Below, piece by piece: positions 1-5,681 of a stretch of DNA of 13,442 nt. The stretch is from an uncultured Bacillota bacterium (GTDB taxonomy: Bacteria > Bacillota > Dehalobacteriia > UBA4068), in NCBI GenBank assembly GCA_934427095.1, contig CAKRYM010000024.1, forward strand, positions 1 to 13,442. The letters are read 5' to 3'. The position numbers and the translations under genes are program-made. A model generated the notes under the pieces. The model was given only the letters and a program-made list of their open reading frames with translations, did not search any database and was not told the origin of the DNA. Each line of letters begins with the position of its first letter. Position 1 is the first letter of the stretch.

Positions 1-242
1 GCGTAAACCGGCTCCGCTTTCTTTTTGTACGGGTTTTCGTCCAAGAGGAGAAATTCCCCGCTTTCTTTGTCAAAGCCCACGGGAGCGGCCTCTGGTAGCA
101 GGGTTAAGGTAGCCCCTTCCGGTAAGGGGATGAGATCCAGGGGATTGGGGACCTGTAAGTGATTGCCGGACATGGCCGCCATTTCCAAGGCAGGAAAATC
201 AAACCATTGGCCGTCCGGTCGGGCAAAAATCATTTTCGCCAT
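1..242 (-). CDS. Radical-SAM-like protein, N-terminal part (cut by left edge)
   Basis: An open frame runs leftward from ATG at 240-242 to the window edge, giving about 80 residues. It begins MAKMIFARPDGQWF and contains LIPLPEGATLTLLP, followed by a GFDKESGEF stretch and a lysine-rich DENPYKKK segment. From memory, this N-terminal pattern (FARPDG, then LPEG, then a GxD turn) precedes the catalytic domain in a family of long radical SAM proteins of Clostridia and some Proteobacteria. The CxxxCxxC cluster would lie outside the window, so the assignment is an inference. An AGAGG ribosome site lies five bases before the ATG. The frame stays open upstream for about 22 codons but without a better start. 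A sigma-H-type promoter sits about 85 bases upstream, and the gene diverges from the M23 peptidase. Confidence 0.6.
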   Translation of the reverse strand, partial: MAKMIFARPDGQWFDFPALEMAAMSGNHLQVPNPLDLIPLPEGATLTLLPEAAPVGFDKESGEFLLLDENPYKKKAEPVY

Positions 243-326
243 GTAAGCCTCTTTTCTCAAGGCAAGCAAAGCTTCCTTGTATTCATGGACAGATACTTCT
301 TTTTTCTTCTTTTATCATAGCATAAA

Positions 327-356
327 AAATTCTCTTTGCATAAAAATTTTTCCTTT
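327..356 (-). promoter_or_regulatory. Sigma-H-type promoter for the radical-SAM-like gene
   Basis: Read on the minus strand, AAAGGAAAA (348-356) is followed by a 12-base spacer and AGAGAATTT (327-335). This matches every specified position of the sigma-H consensus RNAGGAWWW-N11/12-RNNGAATWW as I recall it from Bacillus subtilis. The predicted start near 318 leaves a leader of about 75 bases. The region is AT-rich, which raises the chance of a random match. The call is supported by orientation, distance to the gene and two similar sites elsewhere in the window. Confidence 0.45.
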
Positions 357-389
357 CAGCCATAATTTTGCAGAGAGGAGAAACAAAAA

Positions 390-1061
390 ATGAAAAAACC
401 ATTCTTTGCTTTTTGTTTATGTTTATTGTTTTTGCTGGGCATTTCCGCTTCCGCTCGGGGGGAAACCTATTATATTAACGCCAAAGGGGACCTTTCTCCT
501 TTGGAAACGGTGGTGGTAACGCCCAATACCACCTTGTACGGCTTGGCCAAACAATATGATACCACGGTCAGCCAGCTTTTAGCCTGGAATGATGTGGACC
601 CCGGTTGTTTGCAGGTGGGCTCTTTCCTTTACTTGCCGCCGGCGGATGAAGCGGCGCCGGCTTTCGGTAAACCTAAGCTGGAAACGGGCCTCTTTTCTCT
701 TCATTGGCCGGCAGACGGGGTGATTACTTCTCCCTTTGGGGAACGGGAACGGAATTATCATTATGGCTTGGATATTGCTGCGGACGCCGGCACGGAAATT
801 CATGCTGCCGCAGCTGGCCGCGTGACAGAAGCGGATTGGAAAAATGACGCTTACGGCTGGGCTGTGATGATTGACCACGGCAGCGGCGTGGAAACCTTAT
901 ACGGCCATTGCCAAAGCTTATTGGTGGAAGAAGGCCAATGGGTAGACGCCGGAGACACCATAGCGTTAATGGGGAGCACCGGCAATTCCACCGGGCCTCA
1001 TGTCCATTTTGAAGTGCGTTTAGCCGGGGAATGCGCAAATCCTAGCGTATATTTGCCATAA
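390..1061 (+). CDS. Secreted LysM-M23 peptidoglycan endopeptidase
   Basis: This 223-residue protein is probably an exported zinc endopeptidase that cuts peptide cross-bridges of peptidoglycan. Residues 1-24 form a signal peptide (MKK, a hydrophobic core, then SARGE). Residues about 41-83 form a LysM domain (TTLYGLAKQY, then a WN and a GSFLYLPP ending). Residues about 105-223 form an M23 (LytM/NlpD-type) domain. Zinc ligands are visible: H124 and D128 in HYGLDIA, and H206 in GPHVHFEV with catalytic H204. H173 lies in the YGHC motif. All core M23 residues are present, so it should be active, unlike NlpD-type activators. The start is fixed by GAGAGGAG about ten bases before the ATG. A sporulation role (SpoIIQ- or SpoIVFA-like) is possible, but the LysM-M23 order suggests a general wall hydrolase. 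I see no clear terminator after it. Confidence 0.93.
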   Translation: MKKPFFAFCLCLLFLLGISASARGETYYINAKGDLSPLETVVVTPNTTLYGLAKQYDTTVSQLLAWNDVDPGCLQVGSFLYLPPADEAAPAFGKPKLETGLFSLHWPADGVITSPFGERERNYHYGLDIAADAGTEIHAAAAGRVTEADWKNDAYGWAVMIDHGSGVETLYGHCQSLLVEEGQWVDAGDTIALMGSTGNSTGPHVHFEVRLAGECANPSVYLP

Positions 1062-1161
1062 AATTTGCTGCGAAAAAAATGATAGGGATAAAAGTCTAGG
1101 CTTTGCACACAATATAGACAAACCTGTAAAAACTGGTATGAAATTATTCTAGGAGGTTATC

Positions 1162-2028
1162 ATGAAAATCAGCAAACGGATGCTTTTTGGTCTTTGCTGC
1201 CTGGGCCTGCTTCTTTTGGCTGGCTGCGGCGAAGGCACACAGGATCAAACCCAGGGGACTGTCAATAACCGTACCCAAGTGGCTGGGGCTGGCCAGGAAA
1301 GGATTTATGCCTACATCCGGGAAATCAATCCCCAGGCACGCACCATCACTGTGGACCAGGTTGAGGTGGTCAGCCGTTATAATCAGGACCGCCTGAAGCA
1401 AATCGGCGAAAAAGCCAACCTTACGGCTATGGACGATTGGTATTTGCATAATGCCAACACCATGCGGCAAATGTACGCTCTGGATACGGCAGCGGTCTTT
1501 GACTTGACCGGGGCCACGGTATATAGCCAGCTGGGCTATGACAGCAATATGCTTTCCAATGACACTGGTTCGGTTAGCGAGAGCGTAACGCCGGAAAATC
1601 AGAAAGCGGCCTTGGAAGGCAGCGGCTTGGAAACCGCTTCGGAAATGGAAAAGGAAAATGGTTATACAGATTCCACTGAGGAAAACCGCTATAGCGAGGA
1701 CGGCCGCTTGCTTACCAACAATGAAACGACCAATGATTCCTTAAACAACAACACGATGAACAATGGCATGACGAACAACAACGTGATGAACAATAATGCC
1801 ATGAACGACACCTTAAACAACAACACCACGGACAACAATATGCTAAACGATGGCATGACCAACAACTCCACGGTAAAAGGAGCTTGGGTGGACAGCGATT
1901 TCCAAAGCGCCGTGGACAGCATCAGCAATCATCTGGATGGGGACGAGGATCATCTCTATCTTTTGACCTTAGAAAAGGATAAGGTTGTGGGCATTACCAG
2001 AGTGACCTCTGCGGCCGCAGCCCTGTAA
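1162..2028 (+). CDS. Lipoprotein of unknown function with Asn-rich linker
   Basis: This 288-residue protein has a lipoprotein signal with lipobox L-A-G-C22, so it should be anchored to the outer face of the membrane. Residues 47-125 read as a small folded segment (YAYIREINPQARTITVD, then DDWYLHNAN, then YALDTAAVFDL). Residues 263-282 (HLYLLTLEKDKVVGITR) look like the closing strands of the same fold. This resembles small uncharacterised exported proteins of Bacillus and Clostridia with the pattern 'tItvDxvE ... GYYIyN ... y.l ... LY.lTlkdgkV..I'; that is my recollection, not a search result. Between the halves, residues about 181-238 are a low-complexity spacer with 23 Asn in 52 residues. AGGAGG lies five bases before the ATG. 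The gene ends at a strong bidirectional terminator. No enzymatic residues are recognisable. Confidence 0.85.
   Translation: MKISKRMLFGLCCLGLLLLAGCGEGTQDQTQGTVNNRTQVAGAGQERIYAYIREINPQARTITVDQVEVVSRYNQDRLKQIGEKANLTAMDDWYLHNANTMRQMYALDTAAVFDLTGATVYSQLGYDSNMLSNDTGSVSESVTPENQKAALEGSGLETASEMEKENGYTDSTEENRYSEDGRLLTNNETTNDSLNNNTMNNGMTNNNVMNNNAMNDTLNNNTTDNNMLNDGMTNNSTVKGAWVDSDFQSAVDSISNHLDGDEDHLYLLTLEKDKVVGITRVTSAAAAL
1739..1875 (+). repeat. Asn-codon-rich internal repeats in the lipoprotein linker
   Basis: The linker is built from imperfect copies of short units such as NNNTMN, NNNVMN and NNNAMN. At DNA level the 16-base unit CCTTAAACAACAACAC occurs at 1739-1754 and again at 1811-1826, 72 bases apart and in frame. 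AATGGCATGAC/GATGGCATGAC also recurs (1762-1772 and 1849-1859). This is consistent with growth by slippage or unequal recombination, so the length may differ between strains. Confidence 0.75.
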
Positions 2029-2045
2029 TCCAGGTGAATTCCCAT

Positions 2046-2080
2046 AAAAACGCCTGTTGGCTTAAACCAACAGGCGTTTT
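2046..2080. terminator. Bidirectional rho-independent terminator
   Basis: A perfect 14-base inverted repeat (AAAACGCCTGTTGG and its complement) flanks a six-base loop CTTAAA. Both sides end in A/T runs, so it can stop the plus-strand lipoprotein transcript and the minus-strand trxA-trxB-cyclo-ligase transcript, which converge here. Confidence 0.92.
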
Positions 2081-2098
2081 CTTGTTGATGGTTCGGTA

Positions 2099-2659
2099 TT
2101 AAGCGGAGATGATTCTGCTTTCGGTAATCACCACATCAGGCCGGATATCCCAGGCTTCGCAAGGGACTTCTTCTGTCATTTGCAGCTCCCGGGTGGGCGC
2201 AATGGTGGGACCGGAATATTTTTGCAAAAAGCGGTCGTAATACCCGCCGCCCCGGCCTAAGCGTTGCCGTTTTTGGTCAAAGGCCATGCCTGACAAAATC
2301 ACTAGGTCGATTTCATTGATGTTTATTTGCGGCGCCGTGGGACTGGGGGAAAGAATACCATAAGCGCCAGGCAGCAAATCCTCCAAGCGTTCCACCTGTC
2401 TGGGTTCCATGGTACCGGCGCCGGTAATCATGGGTAAGCAAAGCTTTTTCCCAGCTTTCAAAATGGTTTCGTTCAGCAGACGGGTGTCCAGCTCCCGGCC
2501 AACGCCGGCAAAGCTTAGAATACAGTTGGCTTGTTGGAATTCTTCTCTGGCCATGACCCGGCCGCAAATAAAGGCGTCAATTTCTGCCAAATACGCTGGG
2601 TCCGCTTCTTTCAGACGATTTTTGATCTCCAAGCGGAGGTTTTTTTTCAATGTCTGCAT
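2099..2659 (-). CDS. 5-formyltetrahydrofolate cyclo-ligase (5,10-methenyl-THF synthetase)
   Basis: This cytoplasmic enzyme converts 5-formyl-THF plus ATP to 5,10-methenyl-THF, returning stored folate to the one-carbon pool. The protein is 186 residues, close to the family's usual 180-200. It starts MQTLKKNLR, typical of the family's KxxLRxxxK N-terminus. The phosphate/folate loop RLGRGGGYYDRFL lies at 133-145 and the C-terminal segment WDIRPDVVITES at about 170-181. The frame extends 55 codons further upstream into trxB, but that stretch is Arg-rich and unlike the family. The ATG at 2659 is preceded by AAAGGGGAAG, so I chose that start. It lies 68 bases after trxB on the same strand and is probably co-transcribed with it. 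The loop reads GRGGGYYDRF where many homologues have GYGGGYYDRF, a minor variation. Confidence 0.92.
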   Translation of the reverse strand: MQTLKKNLRLEIKNRLKEADPAYLAEIDAFICGRVMAREEFQQANCILSFAGVGRELDTRLLNETILKAGKKLCLPMITGAGTMEPRQVERLEDLLPGAYGILSPSPTAPQININEIDLVILSGMAFDQKRQRLGRGGGYYDRFLQKYSGPTIAPTRELQMTEEVPCEAWDIRPDVVITESRIISA

Positions 2660-2693
2660 TTCTTCCCCTTTCTCCTGCTCTGGCATGAACATA

Positions 2694-2730
2694 CTCCACG
2701 CCGCCCCAGAGGATGGCGTGGGGATTTTTA
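2694..2730 (+). other. Terminator-like hairpin antisense to the trxB/cyclo-ligase gap
   Basis: On the plus strand, CTCCACGCC (2694-2702) can pair with GGCGTGGGG (2715-2723) with one G-U pair and a 12-base loop, followed by ATTTTTATTTTT. This has the form of an intrinsic terminator for plus-strand RNA, although both flanking genes are on minus. In the minus-strand mRNA the stem is 7 bp without a following U-run. It may instead shape the trxB-cyclo-ligase intercistronic RNA. Confidence 0.35.
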
Positions 2731-3654
2731 TTTTTCTGCTAACAGTTGTTGCATGGCGGAGGTTGCGGCTAAGGCCCCGTCTCCTGCGGCGGTAATCACC
2801 TGGCGGAGCAAGGTGTCCCGGCAATCCCCGGCCGCGTATATTCTCGGTACGGAAGTGGAGAGGTCCTTGTGGGTGACAATTTCCCCATTGGCTGTCAACT
2901 CCAGTACCCCTTCTAAAAATTCCGTTACTGGGCTAATGCCCACAGCCACGAAAAAGCCGTTTACCGCAATATCTTGGTCTAAACTGCTGATGACAGAATG
3001 CACGGTCAAGCCCGTCAGTTTATCCTCACCCAAAAGGGCAGTTACCGTAGAGGAAAGCAGGGGCTTAATTTTGTCATTGGCCAAGACCCGTTTTTGCAAA
3101 ACCTGGGTGCCGCGGAATTCCTCCCGGCGATGAATGAGATAAACGGTGTCCGCATAATTGGCCAGCACCAAGGCATCGGTCAAGGCCGTGTCCCCGCCCC
3201 CAACCACAGCCACGGTTTGCCCTTTGTATAAGGGGCCGTCGCAGGTAGCGCAATAGGCCACGCCTTTGCCAGTTAATTCCCTTTCCCGCTCAACCCCCAG
3301 CTTTCTGGGGATGGCGCCGGTTGCGATAATTACCGCCTTGGCCTCTACGGTCTGACCCTCGAATTCCAGTATATGAGGGGCTTTGCCTTGGCCGGGCTTT
3401 AATGCCTGCACTGGGGCATATTCGATTTCCGCCCCGGCTTTGGTGGCTTGATCCATGATTTGCATGGATAGGGTTGTGCCGTCAATCCCTTCCGGGAAGC
3501 CAGGGTAATTTTCCAGCTGTTGAATGGTAACGGTTTGGCCCCCGGGGACGCTCCCTTCCAAGATTAAGGTGTTCATCCCACCTCTGGCACAATATAAGCC
3601 GGCGGTGAACCCAGCCACGCCGCCACCGATGACCGCAATATCAACGGATTTCAT
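2728..3654 (-). CDS. trxB: Thioredoxin reductase
   Basis: This 308-residue flavoprotein transfers electrons from NADPH through FAD to thioredoxin. The N-terminal FAD site is GGGVAG (10-15), and the redox-active pair is C135-A-T-C138 followed by DG. The NAD(P) Rossmann motif is GGGDTA (152-157), and HRREEFR (175-181) is the arginine pair that in this family favours NADPH. The FAD-tail motif AAGDCRD lies at 274-280. Length and motif order match bacterial low-molecular-weight thioredoxin reductases. GGGDTA replaces the more common GGGDSA, a conservative change. AGGAGG lies five bases before the ATG. Its partner trxA ends 12 bases upstream, so the two form an operon. A ferredoxin-dependent relative is unlikely because the HRR motif is intact. 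Confidence 0.95.
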   Translation of the reverse strand: MKSVDIAVIGGGVAGFTAGLYCARGGMNTLILEGSVPGGQTVTIQQLENYPGFPEGIDGTTLSMQIMDQATKAGAEIEYAPVQALKPGQGKAPHILEFEGQTVEAKAVIIATGAIPRKLGVERERELTGKGVAYCATCDGPLYKGQTVAVVGGGDTALTDALVLANYADTVYLIHRREEFRGTQVLQKRVLANDKIKPLLSSTVTALLGEDKLTGLTVHSVISSLDQDIAVNGFFVAVGISPVTEFLEGVLELTANGEIVTHKDLSTSVPRIYAAGDCRDTLLRQVITAAGDGALAATSAMQQLLAEK

Positions 3655-3666
3655 GGACGCCTCCTT

Positions 3667-3981
3667 TTATTTTCCGACGAATTGTTGAATTTTTGCTTTG
3701 GGAATCACCCCAACAGAACGGCCGGCCATGTTGCCATGATCGAAAAGGATTAGGGTAGGGATAGACATAATTTCAAATTCCATGGCCAATTCCTGTTCCT
3801 CATCTACATTGATTTTGCCGACTTTTAAGCCGTTGGTATCCTCATTGGCCACCTGTTCCACAAAAGGGGAAATCATGCGGCAAGGGCCGCACCAAGCTGC
3901 CCAGAAATCCAGCAGCACTTTGCCTGGATAATCCAAAACTTCCTGCTGGAAATTGTCTTTGGTTATGGTCACGATGCTCAT
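3667..3981 (-). CDS. trxA: Thioredoxin
   Basis: This 104-residue cytoplasmic protein reduces disulfides in client proteins such as ribonucleotide reductase and is itself reduced by the product of the next gene. The active site is W30-C31-G-P-C34 in the context DFWAAWCGPCRM, and the cis-proline is in SIPT (P75). The protein is a single thioredoxin fold without a signal peptide, of normal length. The final KIQQFVGK helix is typical. A GAGGTGA ribosome site lies just before the ATG, and a promoter with an extended -10 is visible about 57 bases upstream. It is the first gene of a trxA-trxB-cyclo-ligase unit. Confidence 0.97.
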   Translation of the reverse strand: MSIVTITKDNFQQEVLDYPGKVLLDFWAAWCGPCRMISPFVEQVANEDTNGLKVGKINVDEEQELAMEFEIMSIPTLILFDHGNMAGRSVGVIPKAKIQQFVGK

Positions 3982-4037
3982 GTAGTCACCTCGTTTTGGT
4001 TAATCAACAGAAATCGGAAGAAAATTTCTCCCTATTT

Positions 4038-4066
4038 ATTTTAGCACAAAATCCCAAGGGAAACAA
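4038..4066 (-). promoter_or_regulatory. Sigma-A promoter for trxA-trxB
   Basis: On the minus strand, TTGTTT (4061-4066), a 17-base spacer and TAAAAT (4038-4043) are visible, with TGC just before the -10 (extended -10). It lies between the ffs terminator and trxA and predicts a leader of about 50 bases. Confidence 0.65.
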
Positions 4067-4112
4067 GCGGCCGCCAAGGGGAAAACCGTTCTGGCCATAA
4101 ACAAAAATTCGC

Positions 4113-4152
4113 TAAAAAAAACAAAGATCCGCCGGCAAAACCGGCGGATCTT
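4113..4152 (-). terminator. Rho-independent terminator of ffs
   Basis: On the minus strand, AAGATCCGCCGG and its exact complement form a 12-bp stem with a five-base loop (4124-4152), followed by TGTTTTTTTTA. It begins only a few bases after the 3' end of the SRP RNA. Confidence 0.93.
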
Positions 4153-4155
4153 GAT

Positions 4156-4426
4156 TTGCCGTGCGCTCTGCTTCGAACCGAATTCCCCAAGCGATACCGA
4201 AACAGCCGGCTAAGACCAGGCTTACCCGCGGCACCCGGAACAAATCCCCTTATGGCTGCTTCCTTCCGGACCTGACCAGGTTCAAGGCAGTCCGCTGCGC
4301 GGGACCCAATCCTCAACGCCGCTTATTTCGGCCGGCCTTGCAGAAAAGGCCCTGGGCAGAGCATCGACCCCCCTGTAGCGGATTGAGGGTTACAAGGCGC
4401 CGCTGCTGCCCCATCTAGCACGGCAA
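4156..4426 (-). ncRNA. ffs: Signal recognition particle RNA, large type with Alu domain
   Basis: This is the RNA core of the signal recognition particle, which binds Ffh and targets nascent membrane proteins. The diagnostic S-domain helix-8 core, GTCAGGTCCGGAAGGAAGCA, is present with its GGAA tetraloop (about 4254-4275 on minus). The 5' end GCCGTGCTAG pairs with the 3' end GCACGGC, closing a molecule of about 271 bases. That is close to the Bacillus subtilis form and much longer than E. coli 4.5S RNA. The 5' portion carries an Alu-type domain, including a TTGTAAC segment equivalent to the UGU(N)R loop. The ends are set by the terminal helix and are uncertain by a few bases. A leader of about 34 bases between the promoter and the mature 5' end implies processing. 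No protein is encoded here despite open frames. Confidence 0.96.
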
Positions 4427-4466
4427 AAGTGTGAACTTATTCATTGGCAGCTACCAATTCCAAATT

Positions 4467-4495
4467 ATTGTAACAAAAAGCAGGCGGCTTGTCAA
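4467..4495 (-). promoter_or_regulatory. Strong sigma-A promoter for ffs
   Basis: On the minus strand, TTGACA (4490-4495), a 17-base spacer and TACAAT (4467-4472) are seen, with TGT just before the -10. The -35 is perfect and the -10 is 5/6. The predicted start is near 4460, about 34 bases before the mature RNA. A small dyad ATTGG-N6-CCAAT (4443-4458) lies in the transcribed leader. Confidence 0.85.
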
Positions 4496-4520
4496 TGGGA
4501 ACCGTTCCAAGAAAACAGGC

Positions 4521-5390
4521 TCAGGAAATCTGCCGGATTTCTTGCTTTTTCTGGGGCTTTATGCTTTCGCTCGGGGCTTCTTTTTCTTGCTTTTCTCGGG
4601 GTAAAGTCAAGGTAAAAGCGGTACGGCGCGGATTACTGCTAACCGTAAGATCGCCGCCATATTCTTTTGCTAACATCCGGCTGGCGAATAAGCCCAAACC
4701 CGTGCCATTGGGTTTGGTGGTATAGCGGGGTTGAAAGATCTTTTCTATGGGTTGACAGGTAATGGGCGGACCATCGTTTTCCACAGTCATGGATAAGGTA
4801 TCTTTGGTAAAAGCAAAGGAAATCCGAATGTGATGGCCTGGCTCCACCTGGGCTTGGGCAGCGTTGATGATCAAATTGCTCAAAATCCGCCGAATGCTCA
4901 GCTCGTCCCCGAGCAATACGGGGAATTCCACCGTGTCCTCTACTTCCAAGGTTGCTCCTTGTTTCAAGCAAAGACTGCGCAACAGCTGTGCGGTTTCCAG
5001 GGCTAAGGTGGGTAAGTGTAAGGCTTCGCCGGGATGGTCATTCTCTCTGCCCAGGTTCAGATATTGACTGAGCAACATAGAAAGCCGGTCGATTTCTGCA
5101 TAAATCAAAGAAAACCGCTGGTCATGCCGGGTATTGCCTTCTTTATGTAAAAGCGCTTGCATCACTTGCATTTGGGCGGTCAAAGCCTGCATGGGACCTT
5201 TTAATTCATGAATGATGACTGCAGCGTGGTCTTCCATGGCCCTAACGCTATCTTGGCGAAGGAGCTTTTCCGCTGGCAGTTCCGGGACACTAAGGACCAT
5301 TTCCGGATTCTCTTTAGGGAGGAAGGCGGTGGGAACGGTTTTCTCTTTTCCTTTGCGTCCCGTGTGTTTCATATTTTTCCGAATGGGCAT
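4521..5390 (-). CDS. Soluble orphan sensor histidine kinase
   Basis: This 289-residue kinase should autophosphorylate and pass phosphate to a response regulator not encoded in this window. Residues 1-50 are basic or proline-rich and show no known sensor. The dimerisation/H-box is IIHELKGPMQAL with H61. An ATPase domain follows, with the N box SNLIINAAQA (N172, N176), the G1 box VENDGPPI (D206), the F box EKIFQPRYTT and the G2 box GTGLGL (229-234). Residues 266-289 form a charged tail. There is no membrane segment, PAS or HAMP domain, so it is cytoplasmic. The ATPase layout resembles NtrB-like and sporulation (Kin-type) kinases, but HELKGPM departs from the usual HEIRNPL. GGAGG nine bases before the ATG sets the start. 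Upstream lie a sigma-H-type promoter and a DnaA box cluster, which point to a stationary-phase or sporulation role by inference. No terminator is seen before the ffs promoter, 25 bases downstream. Confidence 0.88.
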   Translation of the reverse strand: MPIRKNMKHTGRKGKEKTVPTAFLPKENPEMVLSVPELPAEKLLRQDSVRAMEDHAAVIIHELKGPMQALTAQMQVMQALLHKEGNTRHDQRFSLIYAEIDRLSMLLSQYLNLGRENDHPGEALHLPTLALETAQLLRSLCLKQGATLEVEDTVEFPVLLGDELSIRRILSNLIINAAQAQVEPGHHIRISFAFTKDTLSMTVENDGPPITCQPIEKIFQPRYTTKPNGTGLGLFASRMLAKEYGGDLTVSSNPRRTAFTLTLPREKQEKEAPSESIKPQKKQEIRQIS

Positions 5391-5479
5391 AAGGAAAGAC
5401 CTCCGAAATAGATTTAGTTAAAACATTCGCGAGCTATTTCTCCTTCCCTCCATGGGGAGAGCTGGTTTCTTTCGCTGGA

Positions 5480-5508
5480 ATATTCATTTTTGCGACAGAA
5501 TTTCCTTT
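5480..5508 (-). promoter_or_regulatory. Sigma-H-type promoter for the histidine kinase
   Basis: On the minus strand, AAAGGAAAT (5500-5508), an 11-base spacer and AATGAATAT (5480-5488) match every specified base of RNAGGAWWW-N11/12-RNNGAATWW. The spacing equals that of the B. subtilis spoVG promoter as I recall it. The expected start near 5472 leaves a leader of about 80 bases. The spacer holds TGTCGCAAA, one base from a Spo0A-box core (TGTCGAA), which I regard as only suggestive. No convincing sigma-A promoter was seen in this gap. Confidence 0.6.
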
Positions 5509-5576
5509 TTCTTGGTCGGATTTTGTCAACAGGGGGGATTTTTTGTCATTTTTGGGAAAGCCCTGTTCCCTTGATT

Positions 5577-5620
5577 TATTCCACAATTTTATCCACATCA
5601 TCCACATTCCTTTATCCACA
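5577..5620 (+). promoter_or_regulatory. DnaA box cluster
   Basis: Two perfect DnaA boxes TTATCCACA occur at 5589-5597 and 5612-5620. A directly abutting 8/9 box TCATCCACA lies at 5598-5606, and a weaker 7/9 box TATTCCACA at 5577-5585. All are in the same orientation within 44 bases. One perfect 9-mer on either strand is expected about 0.1 times in a window this size with equal base use. The cluster lies about 70 bases upstream of the kinase promoter. It could be a DnaA-responsive regulatory site or a DnaA-titrating cluster. Confidence 0.75.
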
Positions 5621-5646
5621 GCCTAAGAAAAAGAGGGGATTCCTTT

Positions 5647-5670
5647 TGGCAAACCGCGCGAGCTTTGCCA
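5647..5670 (-). terminator. Weak terminator-like hairpin after the WG-repeat gene
   Basis: TGGCAAA and TTTGCCA pair (7 bp) around a ten-base GC-rich loop, 12 bases after the stop codon. The nearest T-run (CTCTTTTTCTT) is some 15 bases further on, so termination is doubtful. Confidence 0.3.
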
Positions 5671-5681
5671 TATGCTGTGTC

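Noticed and set aside
2660..2824. N-terminal extension of the cyclo-ligase frame into trxB
   Set aside because: The extra 55 residues are Arg-rich and overlap trxB; a proper ribosome site supports the inner ATG at 2659.
2531..3133. A 200-codon plus-strand frame over trxB and the cyclo-ligase gene
   Set aside because: Both minus-strand genes are unmistakable, and this frame has no recognisable domain or start signal.
4041..4418. Open frames over the SRP RNA region on both strands
   Set aside because: The stretch is the ffs gene and its terminator; the products are Arg/Pro-rich and unlike proteins.
5434..5619. A 61-codon minus-strand frame, Lys-rich, starting at GTG inside a DnaA box
   Set aside because: No ribosome site before the GTG or the nearby ATGs, low-complexity product, and it overlaps the DnaA boxes and the sigma-H-type promoter. 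I compared it with Sda and saw no similarity.
5521..5640. Possible chromosomal replication origin at the DnaA boxes
   Set aside because: No dnaA, dnaN, rpmH or gidA-type gene is near, only three or four boxes are present, and I see no clear DnaA-trio or long AT-rich unwinding stretch next to them. A regulatory or titration cluster fits better.
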